59,613 nt of DNA, from contig CAMYLC010000155.1 in the NCBI GenBank assembly GCA_947259195.1, positions 80,899 to 140,511 of the forward strand, in the 5' to 3' direction. Below, one piece after another: positions 36,571 to 44,319 of the stretch. The first letter of the stretch is position 1. Every line of letters begins with the position of its first letter. Below the pieces are notes generated by a model, which was not told the origin of the DNA, ran no database searches, and saw only the letters and a list, made by a program, of their open reading frames with translations. The position numbers and the translations under genes were made by a program. This DNA comes from Thermoanaerobaculia bacterium (GTDB lineage Bacteria; Acidobacteriota; Thermoanaerobaculia; Multivoradales; JAHEKO01).

Positions 36571-38433
36571 CTACTCCTTCCAGCGGAGTCGAAGATCGCT
36601 CGTCTTTCGATTCAGGGTGACCTTCAGGACCCGCTGGGCACCAGCCACGAAATGGCTACGGATTCTCCTCGAAGTTTCGATCTCTTGAGCTGGCACTGAG
36701 ACCCTGACTTCCAGAGAGTGCTGTCCTTCGGGTACCGGAATGATGGCCATGACATCCTTGCCCTTGGCCCAGGCCACAGGATTGATCGGGCGTTTGAGAG
36801 GTTCGGACCAGACGACGTCCCCGTCCAGGAGGACGGACAGATGGGCCTTTTCGTTCTTGTGACGATAGTGGAGCTCGACCACCGAGACACCTGCTGCACC
36901 GATTCCAGGAGGGCTCGAAACGGATTGCGTCGAGATCGGTGCCGGATCAGCCAAAGGGGCATTGTCGAGTCCCTGGCTGAAAAGTGACACGGGAACAACG
37001 GAGGCCTCGCCGGGCTCGATGATCTCTGGTTCGGACTTCGATGGTCGCGGCTCGCTCCGCTGCGGCTGAGTGGATGATTGCCGGGGGGTTATCGAGACTG
37101 CCGGAGCCGCGACGGTCTCTTCGGGAACCGCGTCTGGTGGAGCCTCGTGCGGCGCTTCGACCGACTGGAGGGCTGCGACCTCCTCGGCGTGGAACCGAGC
37201 CGCGAAACTCGGTACTCGAAGCTGCCTACCTTGAGGAGGAGCGACGCTCTCGCGATGCTCCAGGGTCCGCACGCCCAGCCAGGTCAGAGACGCCACGAGG
37301 CCGATCCCGGCCACCCCGTAGGCCAGCCAGGCGAACCAGGGTCGCTGAATCGGTGGCGGACTCGGGTCTGTTTGGGGTTCGAAAGAGGCGGTGGCATGAA
37401 CCGATTGGACCTGGCGAGTGACAGGGCGGGAGGTCTCCATCTCCTCCACACCCAGGCGGAGAGTCTGCGAGTAGGTCGTGCCAGCACCGGAAACCGCACT
37501 AGATTCGACAGCCCTCGGAAATTGCAGGATCTCACGGGTTTGCGAGGCAGCCTCGGGTGCTGCAGCTTCGAGGTCGTTCGAGGACTCGCCCTGCAGAAGC
37601 TGTTGGACATCAGTGAGTGCCTGAGCGAACTCCTCTCCGGTCTGGTACCGACTGCTGGCGTCCTTCTGCAGGGCCCTCTCCGTTATGGCCACGAGCTGCT
37701 TGGTGGCCGGAGTGTTCGGAAGCTGCATCGCTCGGGGGTCTACTTTGAGGATCTTGTAGACCACCTGGACCAGGGAATCACCGGGGAACGGCAGGTCTCC
37801 GGTAAGGCATTGGTAGAGCACCGCGCCCAACGAGAAGAGGTCCGATCGACCGTCCAGAGGCTCGTCCCGGACTTGCTCTGGGGACATGTAGGCAGGAGTA
37901 CCGAGGACATGGCCGGAGGTCGTGTGGGTCTCGGTCATGATCTTGGCGACACCGAAGTCGGAGACCTTCGCCCTGCCTTCCTTCTCGATCAGGATGTTGG
38001 AGGGCTTGATGTCCCGATGCACGCGGCCCTTGGTATGGGCATAGTCGAGAGCGCGGGCGACCTCGGCGAGAATCTCCATCGTGCGGGCGCCGGAGAGCCT
38101 GCCCTTTTCTTCCAGATGACTACGCAAGGATCGACCCTGGACCCACTCCATGGCGATGTAGGGAAGGCTGGTCTTTGGATCGCTCGCAGCGTCATAGACA
38201 CGCACGATGCCAGGATGTGAGAGCTTTCCTATAGCCCTGGCCTCCAGCAGGAAACGACTCTCGAGCTCAGCCTGCTCTCGGGTGTCCAACGTCCAGCCTT
38301 TCAGCACTACCTTGAGAGCTATCTGGCGATCCAGATTGGGATCGTGTGCCAGGTAGACACGACTCATGGCGCCGGCGCCGAGCTCGCCGACGATCTCGTA
38401 TCTACCAATGCTCTCGAGCAGCTCCACCTGCAC
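36571..38433 (-). CDS. Membrane-anchored serine/threonine protein kinase (PknB type)
   Basis: About 620 residues. The kinase domain occupies roughly 1-275: GELGAGAMSRVYLAHD (Gly loop), ALKVV (ATP lysine), GRVHRDIKPSNIL (catalytic loop), VSDFGVAK (metal) and TPAYMSPEQV. A disordered linker, one membrane helix (WLAYGVAGIGLVASLTWLGV, near 370) and an extracytoplasmic proline/glutamate-rich stretch follow. The final 100 residues (SVVELHYRHKNEKAHLSVLLD onward, in part) are beta-rich and PEGA-like. I place the start at GTG 38433, 6-7 bases after GAGGA; the frame stays open to 38514. The FHA gene follows 6 bases later and is likely its partner. Confidence 0.92.
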   Translation of the reverse strand: MQVELLESIGRYEIVGELGAGAMSRVYLAHDPNLDRQIALKVVLKGWTLDTREQAELESRFLLEARAIGKLSHPGIVRVYDAASDPKTSLPYIAMEWVQGRSLRSHLEEKGRLSGARTMEILAEVARALDYAHTKGRVHRDIKPSNILIEKEGRAKVSDFGVAKIMTETHTTSGHVLGTPAYMSPEQVRDEPLDGRSDLFSLGAVLYQCLTGDLPFPGDSLVQVVYKILKVDPRAMQLPNTPATKQLVAITERALQKDASSRYQTGEEFAQALTDVQQLLQGESSNDLEAAAPEAASQTREILQFPRAVESSAVSGAGTTYSQTLRLGVEEMETSRPVTRQVQSVHATASFEPQTDPSPPPIQRPWFAWLAYGVAGIGLVASLTWLGVRTLEHRESVAPPQGRQLRVPSFAARFHAEEVAALQSVEAPHEAPPDAVPEETVAAPAVSITPRQSSTQPQRSEPRPSKSEPEIIEPGEASVVPVSLFSQGLDNAPLADPAPISTQSVSSPPGIGAAGVSVVELHYRHKNEKAHLSVLLDGDVVWSEPLKRPINPVAWAKGKDVMAIIPVPEGQHSLEVRVSVPAQEIETSRRIRSHFVAGAQRVLKVTLNRKTSDLRLRWKE

Positions 38434-38574
38434 TTGCACTCCTCGTGACCTCTGTCGCGACAGGTCAGTGGATGATGAGCAACCCAACGTCCTCACAGTA
38501 AGGGTTTTTGTCAATTCCCATCAAGGGAATTCGCCACAGAGGGCCATTGCAGGCTTGGTCTTTGCCGTGGAGGC

Positions 38575-39213
38575 TCAGGGATCTTGCGGGGACTTGCTGC
38601 GAAATACGACGCAGAAGCGGTCGGGGTCGCCATTCCAATCGTCGTAGCGCGCCACCAGCTCGAAACCCTGGTCGGAGATCTCCCTGATCAGGTCGTCGGG
38701 AGGAATGCCGTGTCCACCGCGCTCGGGGACGCCGTCGAGCTTTCGCCAATGACCCTGGGGGGTGATGTCGATCACCGCCATATGACCACCCGGCAGCAGC
38801 GCTCTTTGAAGGCTGCCCAGCATGGCTGAGGGATCGATGAAATGGTGGAAGACCAGGCGGAGCAGGATCGCGTCGCAGCAGCCGTCTGGCAGGCCAGATT
38901 CCTCCTGCGTCCCAAAAACCATGGTGATGTTGGTCAATCCGGACCGCTGGACTTCTCTTTCGATCTTCTGCAGCTCGCTCTCATCGACTTCGGTGGCGAA
39001 GACGTGGCCGTCATCTCCGACCCGCTCGGCGATCGCAAGACTCCACTCGCCATCACCGGCGCCGACGTCGGCCACCTTCATGCCGGTTCTGATGGGCAGA
39101 ACCTCTGCGATTCTGTCGGCCTCTCCCGCCGAGGCCGGCCCTGCGTGGCAGCCGGCGAGGGCCAGGACCGGAAAGAGAACAGCTGTATGCAGGAGCCTTG
39201 TTGGGAAGCGCAT
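38575..39213 (-). CDS. SAM-dependent methyltransferase-like lipoprotein
   Basis: A 212-residue protein with a lipoprotein signal (LLHTAVLFPVLALAGC, lipobox LAGC with Cys 22), so it should be anchored outside the cytoplasm. The rest is a class I methyltransferase fold: motif I VADVGAGDGEWSLAIAERV, the acidic ATEVDESEL, CCDAILLRLVFHHF and MAVIDITP. Similar exported methyltransferases occur in several Gram-negative phyla, but SAM is not known to be available in the periplasm. Either it has another ligand, or the signal is misread. It is a single gene between the kinase operon and the OmpA gene. Confidence 0.82.
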   Translation of the reverse strand: MRFPTRLLHTAVLFPVLALAGCHAGPASAGEADRIAEVLPIRTGMKVADVGAGDGEWSLAIAERVGDDGHVFATEVDESELQKIEREVQRSGLTNITMVFGTQEESGLPDGCCDAILLRLVFHHFIDPSAMLGSLQRALLPGGHMAVIDITPQGHWRKLDGVPERGGHGIPPDDLIREISDQGFELVARYDDWNGDPDRFCVVFRSKSPQDP

Positions 39214-39287
39214 CGTCCTACATGATACGCGTTGGTGGCGGCAGAGATCGCCCTCGGGCAGCGGTTAGAGTCGACAGATGTGAAACG

Positions 39288-39318
39288 CCGCACCCGGGGC
39301 CTTGGGCCACGGGTGCGG
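39288..39318 (-). terminator. Hairpin terminator after the OmpA lipoprotein gene
   Basis: CCGCACCC and GGGTGCGG form a perfect 8-bp stem with an inner GGCC/GGCC pairing. On the minus strand it is followed by CGTTTCA, a poor U-run. It lies 38 bases after the end of the bactofilin-ompA operon. Confidence 0.5.
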
Positions 39319-39355
39319 AGAGCAAGTACTGAATACGGCTGCCGGGAGCGAAGGC

Positions 39356-39979
39356 CTACTGCAAGACGACCAGCGTGACGCGCCGGTTCATCGCCCGACC
39401 TTCAGGGCTGCCGTTGTCCGCGATCGGTGCAGTCTTACCGTAGGAGATCACGGACATGCGGTGCAGGGCAATGCCACCCGACTGGCTGAGGTATCGGCGG
39501 ACCGTCTCCGCTCGGCGCTCGCCAAGCAGCACATTGTAGGCATCGTCACCCACGGAGTCGGTGTGTCCCTGGATTTCGATGAAGACGTTCTCGTCCCTGG
39601 CTCTGAGCTCGCTGACGAACTGGTCTAGCGCAGCCATACCCTCTGGAGACAGGCTGGACTGGTTGAATTCGAAGCGAACCTTGTCGTCGGAGAGTACCGT
39701 CTCGTAGAGGAACTTCCCTTCGGCCAGCAGACCTGCGGCGAGGGCTCGATCGAGGGCGTCCTGAGCAGTCTGGGAGATCTCGATCATCTCCTCCTCGTGC
39801 ACGTCCAAGCGAGTTTGATTCTCCTCGACCTGCCCTTCTATCCCGTCCATTCTCTCTGTCGACGTGGCCGTATGAGAGTCGAGCTCGGTGCGCACGTATT
39901 TCTTGCTGGCGCATCCCCCTGCCACGAGTGCCGTCAGCAGGACTGCTACCAGGGTCGAGCGTTTCCAGTTGTCGTTCAC
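39356..39979 (-). CDS. OmpA-domain outer-membrane lipoprotein (Pal-like)
   Basis: From GTG 39979 (AAGGAG 7 bases upstream) the 207-residue protein has a lipoprotein signal (LVAVLLTALVAGGC), a coiled-coil region with TERMDGIEGQVEENQTRL (about 40-95), and an OmpA-like peptidoglycan-binding domain at about 100-207. That domain shows VRFEFNQSSLS, IEIQGHTDSVGDDAYN and LGERRAETVRRYL. Such proteins tie the outer membrane to the cell wall. The bactofilin gene lies 25 bases upstream on the same strand, and both are downstream of a sigma-54 promoter. Confidence 0.92.
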   Translation of the reverse strand: MNDNWKRSTLVAVLLTALVAGGCASKKYVRTELDSHTATSTERMDGIEGQVEENQTRLDVHEEEMIEISQTAQDALDRALAAGLLAEGKFLYETVLSDDKVRFEFNQSSLSPEGMAALDQFVSELRARDENVFIEIQGHTDSVGDDAYNVLLGERRAETVRRYLSQSGGIALHRMSVISYGKTAPIADNGSPEGRAMNRRVTLVVLQ

Positions 39980-40004
39980 GGTGGTTCTCCTTGAGATCCG
40001 TTGG

Positions 40005-40445
40005 CTAGCTCTTCGCGGCACCGACCTGCTTACCGCTTCTCGGTTGCATGTCGATGTTGCCCCGAAAGTTGGCGCCCTCTTCCAACACCACTCGGGGAGC
40101 TACGGCATTGCCTTCGACTCGACCCGACTGGCGTACAACTACCTTCTCGTCGCCATAGAGGTTGCCGTTGACCTGGCCCTCTACGAAGACGGTCTTGCAG
40201 TGAATGTCGGCCTTCACGCGGCCCTTGGCGCCGACGGTTACGGTGTGCTGCTGAAAGGAGATCTCGCCATCGATCTGGCCTTCGATGAGCACATCTTCTT
40301 CACCTGACACGTTGCCCTTGATTGAGATCGAAGGTCCCAGAACTGCCTGACGCGACGGCGTACCAGCGATAGGGCGGCTGGGCGGAGTAGCTTGCGGCTC
40401 GGGTTGGGATTGCGGCTCTGGATCCGATTGGGGTTTGTTCCACAC
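40005..40445 (-). CDS. Bactofilin (polymer-forming cytoskeletal protein)
   Basis: A 146-residue bactofilin. A proline/glutamine-rich N-terminal tail (about 1-35) precedes the DUF583 beta-helix: SISIKGNVSGEEDVLIEGQ, then GEISFQQHTVTVG, KGRVKADIHCKTVFVEGQ, NLYGDEKVVVR and GNAVAPRVVLEEGANFRG. These are the short hydrophobic repeats of the family. Bactofilins form nucleotide-free filaments that position cell-wall or envelope machinery. It starts at GTG 40445, 10 bases after GGAGG. It is first in an operon with the OmpA lipoprotein, and a consensus sigma-54 promoter lies about 75 bases upstream. Confidence 0.93.
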   Translation of the reverse strand: MWNKPQSDPEPQSQPEPQATPPSRPIAGTPSRQAVLGPSISIKGNVSGEEDVLIEGQIDGEISFQQHTVTVGAKGRVKADIHCKTVFVEGQVNGNLYGDEKVVVRQSGRVEGNAVAPRVVLEEGANFRGNIDMQPRSGKQVGAAKS

Positions 40446-40461
40446 CTTGATTCATCCTCCT

Positions 40462-40479
40462 GAGACTGGTGAGACTGGT
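40462..40479. repeat. Tandem direct repeat in the bactofilin leader
   Basis: GAGACTGGT is repeated twice without a spacer, directly next to the AGGAGG ribosome binding site of the bactofilin gene on the minus-strand transcript. Two copies of 9 bases may be chance; a regulatory role is not shown. Confidence 0.5.
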
Positions 40480-40520
40480 TTGTTTGAGTACACTTCTCCC
40501 AGTTGTGGAGCCTACCTTAA

Positions 40521-40538
40521 CAGCAACCCTCGTGCCAA
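40521..40538 (-). promoter_or_regulatory. Sigma-54 (RpoN) promoter of the bactofilin-ompA operon
   Basis: On the minus strand the sequence TGGCACGAGGGTTGCT matches the -24/-12 consensus TGGCACG-N4-TTGCW at every fixed position, with the required 10 bases between GG and GC. The expected start of transcription is near 40511, giving a leader of about 65 bases before GTG 40445. Sigma-54 promoters need an NtrC-family activator; the gene of one begins at 40771 on the other strand. Confidence 0.8.
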
Positions 40539-40623
40539 AGATGAGCTTCCGGTGTATCTCCCTTTGAATCAACAACTTGCGTGGCAGGTCCGGATTTCGA
40601 CGGTAGTACACATCGTTCAGTGA

Positions 40624-40639
40624 GGGGAAAATTGTCCCC
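40624..40639. repeat. Inverted repeat, possible activator site upstream of the sigma-54 promoter
   Basis: GGGGAAAATTGTCCCC has perfect 5-base arms (GGGGA / TCCCC) around 6 bases. It lies about 110 bases upstream of the predicted bactofilin transcription start, the usual distance for sigma-54 enhancer sites, and also in front of the response regulator gene. Confidence 0.4.
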
Positions 40640-40713
40640 GTGTTGTCAGTGAATTGCCGATCGGGCCTCGGAAGAAGGTAATTTTTCCCTGGTAGTATGG
40701 GCGGCTGGTCGAT

Positions 40714-40731
40714 GCAACCCAGTCGGGTTGC
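40714..40731. repeat. Inverted repeat before the response regulator gene
   Basis: GCAACCCAGTCGGGTTGC has perfect 7-base arms around 4 bases, ending 39 bases before ATG 40771. It could be an operator or enhancer. No T-run follows, so a terminator is unlikely. The rest of the 325-base gap 40446-40770 holds the sigma-54 promoter, one other inverted repeat and no gene. Confidence 0.45.
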
Positions 40732-40770
40732 GTGTTGTCTGCGACTGGCCAGAACTCGAGAGGGTGATTG

Positions 40771-42144
40771 ATGAGCCAAGACAGGCTGAAGGTGCTGGTA
40801 GTCGACGATGAGGCGGCGATGCGGGAAGTACTGGAGATGCGCCTCAAGCAATGGGGCTTCGAGGTCGTGGTCGCCAAGAATGCGGTTGAAGCTCTAGCGC
40901 TCGTTGAAGAGCGGAACCCGGATGCGGTCATCTCCGACCTGGTCCTACCGGATAGCTCAGGCCTGGACCTCGTGCGGAGGCTTCAGTCGGGGGAGGTGCA
41001 CCGCCCTGTGATCATGATCACTGCACATGGAGCGGTCGACATCGCGGTGGAAGCCATGAAGCTCGGCGCCATGGACTTTCTGACCAAGCCCATCGACTAC
41101 GAGATGCTCAAAGCGACCCTGGCTGCGGCGAAGCACGAGTTGGAAAGGCGAACCCGAGCGCAGCACCTCGAACAGACACTGGCGGAAGGCGCCGGGTTGG
41201 GCCACTTGGTCGGCGATTCGAAGCCCATGCGCGAGGTGTACGAGCTGCTGAGGGTACTCGCGAAAAGCGATGCCTCGGCCATCATCACGGGGGAGAGCGG
41301 CACCGGCAAGGAACTAGCAGCCCGCGCAGTGCACGATCTGAGCGCTCGGAGTGCTGGACCATTCATTGCCGTCAATACTGCGGCGATTCCAGAGGGAATC
41401 ACCGAGAGCGAGTTGTTCGGGCACGAAAGGGGTGCTTTCACCGGCGCCGCGAGCCCACGGCAAGGGTACTTCGAAATGGCGGACAGAGGCACGCTGTTCT
41501 TGGACGAGATCTCCGAGATGCCGGCCGTTTTGCAGCCCAAGCTTCTGCGGGTGCTGGAAGATGGCCAGGTTCGGCGGGTCGGAGGGAAGAGCGAGCGGTC
41601 GGTGGATGTAAGAACGGTGGCTGCGACCAACAGGGATCCGGAATCGGCGCTCGATTCCGGATCCCTGCGCGGTGATCTCTACTATCGCCTGTGTGTTTTC
41701 ACAGTCGAGATGCCCACCCTGAGATCGAGGCCTGAAGACATCTCCCTGTTGACTCAGCATTTCATCACGCAATTCAACGCCAAGCACGGCACGTCGGTGG
41801 AGGGGATCTCGGAAGCCACCCTGGACAGGTTGGGGAGCTACGACTGGCCAGGCAATGTAAGGGAGCTTCGCAACGTCGTCGAACGGGGCATTATTCTCGC
41901 TCGGCAGGGTTGGATAGAAACGGTCCATCTACCACCTTTCATTCGTGGTGGCGAGATCGAGAGTCGGGCCGGGTTGGTGCTGCCTGAAGGCACCACGGTG
42001 GCAGAGGCCGAGAAGATGCTGATTCTGCAGACTCTAGAGAGGGAAGGTAACAACAAGGCGAAGGCAGCTCGGTCGCTCGGAGTCGACGTAAAGACCATCC
42101 GCAACAAACTGCGCGCCTGGGGTATGAGCGGCAAGGACGAATGA
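40771..42144 (+). CDS. Sigma-54-dependent response regulator (NtrC/GlrR family)
   Basis: A 457-residue activator. The receiver (1-120) has VVDDEAAM, acceptor Asp in VISDLVLPDSSG and Lys in LTKPID. The AAA+ domain has Walker A GESGTGKE, the sigma-54 contact loop ELFGHERGAFTGA (intact GAFTGA), Walker B GTLFLDEIS and an arginine finger region DLYYRL. A C-terminal Fis-type helix-turn-helix (EREGNNKAKAARSLGVDVKT) binds DNA. ATG 40771 is preceded by GAGAGGGTGA. The sensor kinase gene overlaps its end by 4 bases (ATGA). Its likeliest nearby target is the sigma-54 promoter of the bactofilin operon, about 250 bases away and divergent. Confidence 0.95.
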   Translation: MSQDRLKVLVVDDEAAMREVLEMRLKQWGFEVVVAKNAVEALALVEERNPDAVISDLVLPDSSGLDLVRRLQSGEVHRPVIMITAHGAVDIAVEAMKLGAMDFLTKPIDYEMLKATLAAAKHELERRTRAQHLEQTLAEGAGLGHLVGDSKPMREVYELLRVLAKSDASAIITGESGTGKELAARAVHDLSARSAGPFIAVNTAAIPEGITESELFGHERGAFTGAASPRQGYFEMADRGTLFLDEISEMPAVLQPKLLRVLEDGQVRRVGGKSERSVDVRTVAATNRDPESALDSGSLRGDLYYRLCVFTVEMPTLRSRPEDISLLTQHFITQFNAKHGTSVEGISEATLDRLGSYDWPGNVRELRNVVERGIILARQGWIETVHLPPFIRGGEIESRAGLVLPEGTTVAEAEKMLILQTLEREGNNKAKAARSLGVDVKTIRNKLRAWGMSGKDE

Positions 42145-43604
42145 AGGTCACCGGCAGACTAGCCGCTGGAACAGGAATCGCCGTGTTGCTTCTGATGGGC
42201 GTTCTGGTGTGGGACCTCGCTACCATCCGCCGGCTTTCTGCCGTGGCGCAGGAGCTGGCGCAAGTCAGATTTCGGGTGTCGATACTGGCGTTGGAACAGG
42301 ATCGACTCCTGAATCGGATCGACGAGTTCACTCGCAAGTATGCGGTCACCGGAGACGAAGCCTACGATCAGCGCTTGAGAGAGCTTCAGGAGGCCTTTGC
42401 GGCACGTCTGGCCGAGTTGTCCGCGCTCAGGCTGTCCGAGGCGGAGCGAACCGAGGTGGGCAGACTTTCGAGCCTGTGGGCTGGGTACTGGAGGTCGGCG
42501 ATCGCCTTCCAGGGTGCTCCAGCAGAGGAGATGCCGGCCGATCGGGATCGCATGGATGATTTACTGGTCCGATTGGACGAGCTCCAGCAGGAAGTGCGAC
42601 GGTTGGACGAAGTTGCGCAATTGACCGCATCGCAGGAGGCAGAGCGCTCGGTAACGGTCAGCGAGAGGGCGGAGAGGCTCTCCCTGGTGGTGGTCGCAAT
42701 AGCCATGGTAGCCAGCCTGATCATCCTCTGGCTCACCGTGCGCTCGATTCAAAGACCCTTGAGGCGCCTGGCCGGAGGCACGAGGGCCGTCGCCGACGGC
42801 GACCTCGCAGTGCAGCTCGACAGCTCGAGCAAAGACGAGTTCGGCAAGCTGGCTGAGAGCTTCAATCAAATGGTTCACCGACTCGCCGAGCTGGATCAGG
42901 TCAAGAAGGATTTCCTCTCGCACGTCTCCCACGAGCTCAAGACCCCCTTGGTCTCCATGCAGGAGACCAACGAGCTTCTACTGGAGGAGATACCTGGGCC
43001 TCTGAACGAGCGCCAGAGGCGATTTCTGGCGCTGAACCTCGAGAGTAGTCTGCGCCTCTCATCCATGATCTCCAGGCTGCTGGACCTGGCGCAATTGGAA
43101 TCAGGGGTCATGGAGTACCGCCTTCTCAGGCACGATCTGGCGGAGGTCGTCCGAACCGCGGTGAATGGGTTCGAGGCGCGCTCTCGTGAGTCGAGGATTG
43201 GAATCGAGTTGAGCTTGCCCGAGCATAGGATTCTCGTGGATTGCGACCACGACCGAATCATTCAGGTGGTCGGCAATCTGGTGGACAACGCCCTGAATTT
43301 CTCTTCTCCTGGCGGCTCCATAGCGATCGCGGTGCATCCCCTCCAAGCCGCCTACTCGGAGAAAGGACCTGCATTCGTAGAAGTAGGAGATCGAGGTCCT
43401 GGCGTTCCTGATGAAGAGAAGAAGCTGATCTTCGAGCGCTTCTATCAAGTGGCCCGAGGGTCTGGCGATGGTGGATCGAGGGGAGTCGGTTTGGGGTTGG
43501 CGATCTGTCGTGAGATCATCGAGGCTCACGGAGGCGAAATCAACGTCAAGGACCAGGAGGGGTCGGGGAGCATCTTCTCCTTCTCCCTTCCGGCTGCAAA
43601 GTGA
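42141..43604 (+). CDS. Sensor histidine kinase (GlrK/QseE-like)
   Basis: A 487-residue inner-membrane kinase. Helix 1 lies at about 9-25 (GIAVLLLMGVLVWDL). A four-helix periplasmic sensor domain (about 30-175) and helix 2 (LSLVVVAIAMVASLIILWL) follow, then a HAMP domain (SIQRPLRRLAGGTRAVADGD), the phosphoacceptor VSHELKTPL, and an HATPase domain with NLVDNALNFSSPGG, VGDRGPGVP, and GVGLGLAICREIIEAHGG. It is translationally coupled to the response regulator gene and followed by a lipoprotein gene, the same trio as E. coli GlrK-QseG-GlrR in a different order. The signal sensed is not visible from sequence. Confidence 0.94.
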   Translation: MKVTGRLAAGTGIAVLLLMGVLVWDLATIRRLSAVAQELAQVRFRVSILALEQDRLLNRIDEFTRKYAVTGDEAYDQRLRELQEAFAARLAELSALRLSEAERTEVGRLSSLWAGYWRSAIAFQGAPAEEMPADRDRMDDLLVRLDELQQEVRRLDEVAQLTASQEAERSVTVSERAERLSLVVVAIAMVASLIILWLTVRSIQRPLRRLAGGTRAVADGDLAVQLDSSSKDEFGKLAESFNQMVHRLAELDQVKKDFLSHVSHELKTPLVSMQETNELLLEEIPGPLNERQRRFLALNLESSLRLSSMISRLLDLAQLESGVMEYRLLRHDLAEVVRTAVNGFEARSRESRIGIELSLPEHRILVDCDHDRIIQVVGNLVDNALNFSSPGGSIAIAVHPLQAAYSEKGPAFVEVGDRGPGVPDEEKKLIFERFYQVARGSGDGGSRGVGLGLAICREIIEAHGGEINVKDQEGSGSIFSFSLPAAK

Positions 43605-43617
43605 TGAGGGGATCGTG

Positions 43618-44199
43618 GTGAAGGCCGGGAGGACAGCCTTGGCGATAGCGATGTCGATGATGGCATGGTGCTGCGCCACCGTGGATCGGCAAGCTGACGA
43701 CCTGTTCGCTGCTGGTGAGTACTCGCAGGCTGCAAGAGCTTATGAAGCTTACCTGGACACAGCGCCCGAACCCGACTCGGGAACTTCCAGGGCTCTCTAT
43801 CGTCTGGCGGTGACGTATGGCTCCTCGAGCACCTCGCTCTACGATCCCGAAAAATCCGTTGCCCTGCTCGAGAGACTCCTGGCCGAGGATCCGAATGGCG
43901 AGTACTCCCTGGCGGCCAGCCTCATGCTCGAGCTGCAGAAGGAGATCGTCAGTCTCAAGGCCGTAGTGGCCTCTCGCCGCGATCTCATTCAGACCCTGAT
44001 CGCGGATCTCTCGGCTCTCCAGGAAGACCTCGATAAGACCGAAACAGAGGTCGGTGAGAAGAACGAGACCGTCCAGGCTCTCTCTGAGCGCATCCATCGC
44101 CTGCGGAGTGAAATTGCTCAGCTGTCCAAACGACTCTCGGACCGCGAGTCCGAGCTGGAAATGCTCAAGGAGATCGACTTGGAAGTGCCACCCTTCTGA
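43618..44199 (+). CDS. Putative envelope lipoprotein with TPR-like and coiled-coil regions (QseG-like position)
   Basis: A 193-residue protein, 13 bases after the kinase gene, with GAGGGG 6 bases before GTG 43618 (GTG 43615 also possible). An N-terminal hydrophobic segment ending in MAWCC looks like a signal peptide with a lipidation cysteine, though the lipobox is imperfect. A TPR-like helix pair follows (FAAGEYSQAARAYEAYLDT, about 30-48), then a long coiled coil (about 105-185, LSALQEDLDKTETEVGEKNE onward). E. coli QseG, an outer-membrane lipoprotein that modulates QseE, has a similar size and make-up. Homology is inferred from position and layout, not shown by a shared motif. Confidence 0.68.
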   Translation: MKAGRTALAIAMSMMAWCCATVDRQADDLFAAGEYSQAARAYEAYLDTAPEPDSGTSRALYRLAVTYGSSSTSLYDPEKSVALLERLLAEDPNGEYSLAASLMLELQKEIVSLKAVVASRRDLIQTLIADLSALQEDLDKTETEVGEKNETVQALSERIHRLRSEIAQLSKRLSDRESELEMLKEIDLEVPPF

Positions 44200-44210
44200 G
44201 ATACCGGCTA

Positions 44211-44239
44211 TTGAAACGCTGCGCTCTCCTTTCTATGAT
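44211..44239 (+). promoter_or_regulatory. Sigma-70 promoter of the FG-GAP lipoprotein gene
   Basis: TTGAAA and TATGAT are separated by exactly 17 bases, 5/6 matches each to the consensus. Transcription should begin near 44246, giving a leader of about 74 bases before ATG 44320. Confidence 0.7.
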
Positions 44240-44319
44240 CAAGAGACTGGGACGGTGCTGAACGAAACTTCCCTCCCAGGTGGTATCTCCTGCACGTATC
44301 CAACCTCGAGGGGATCATC

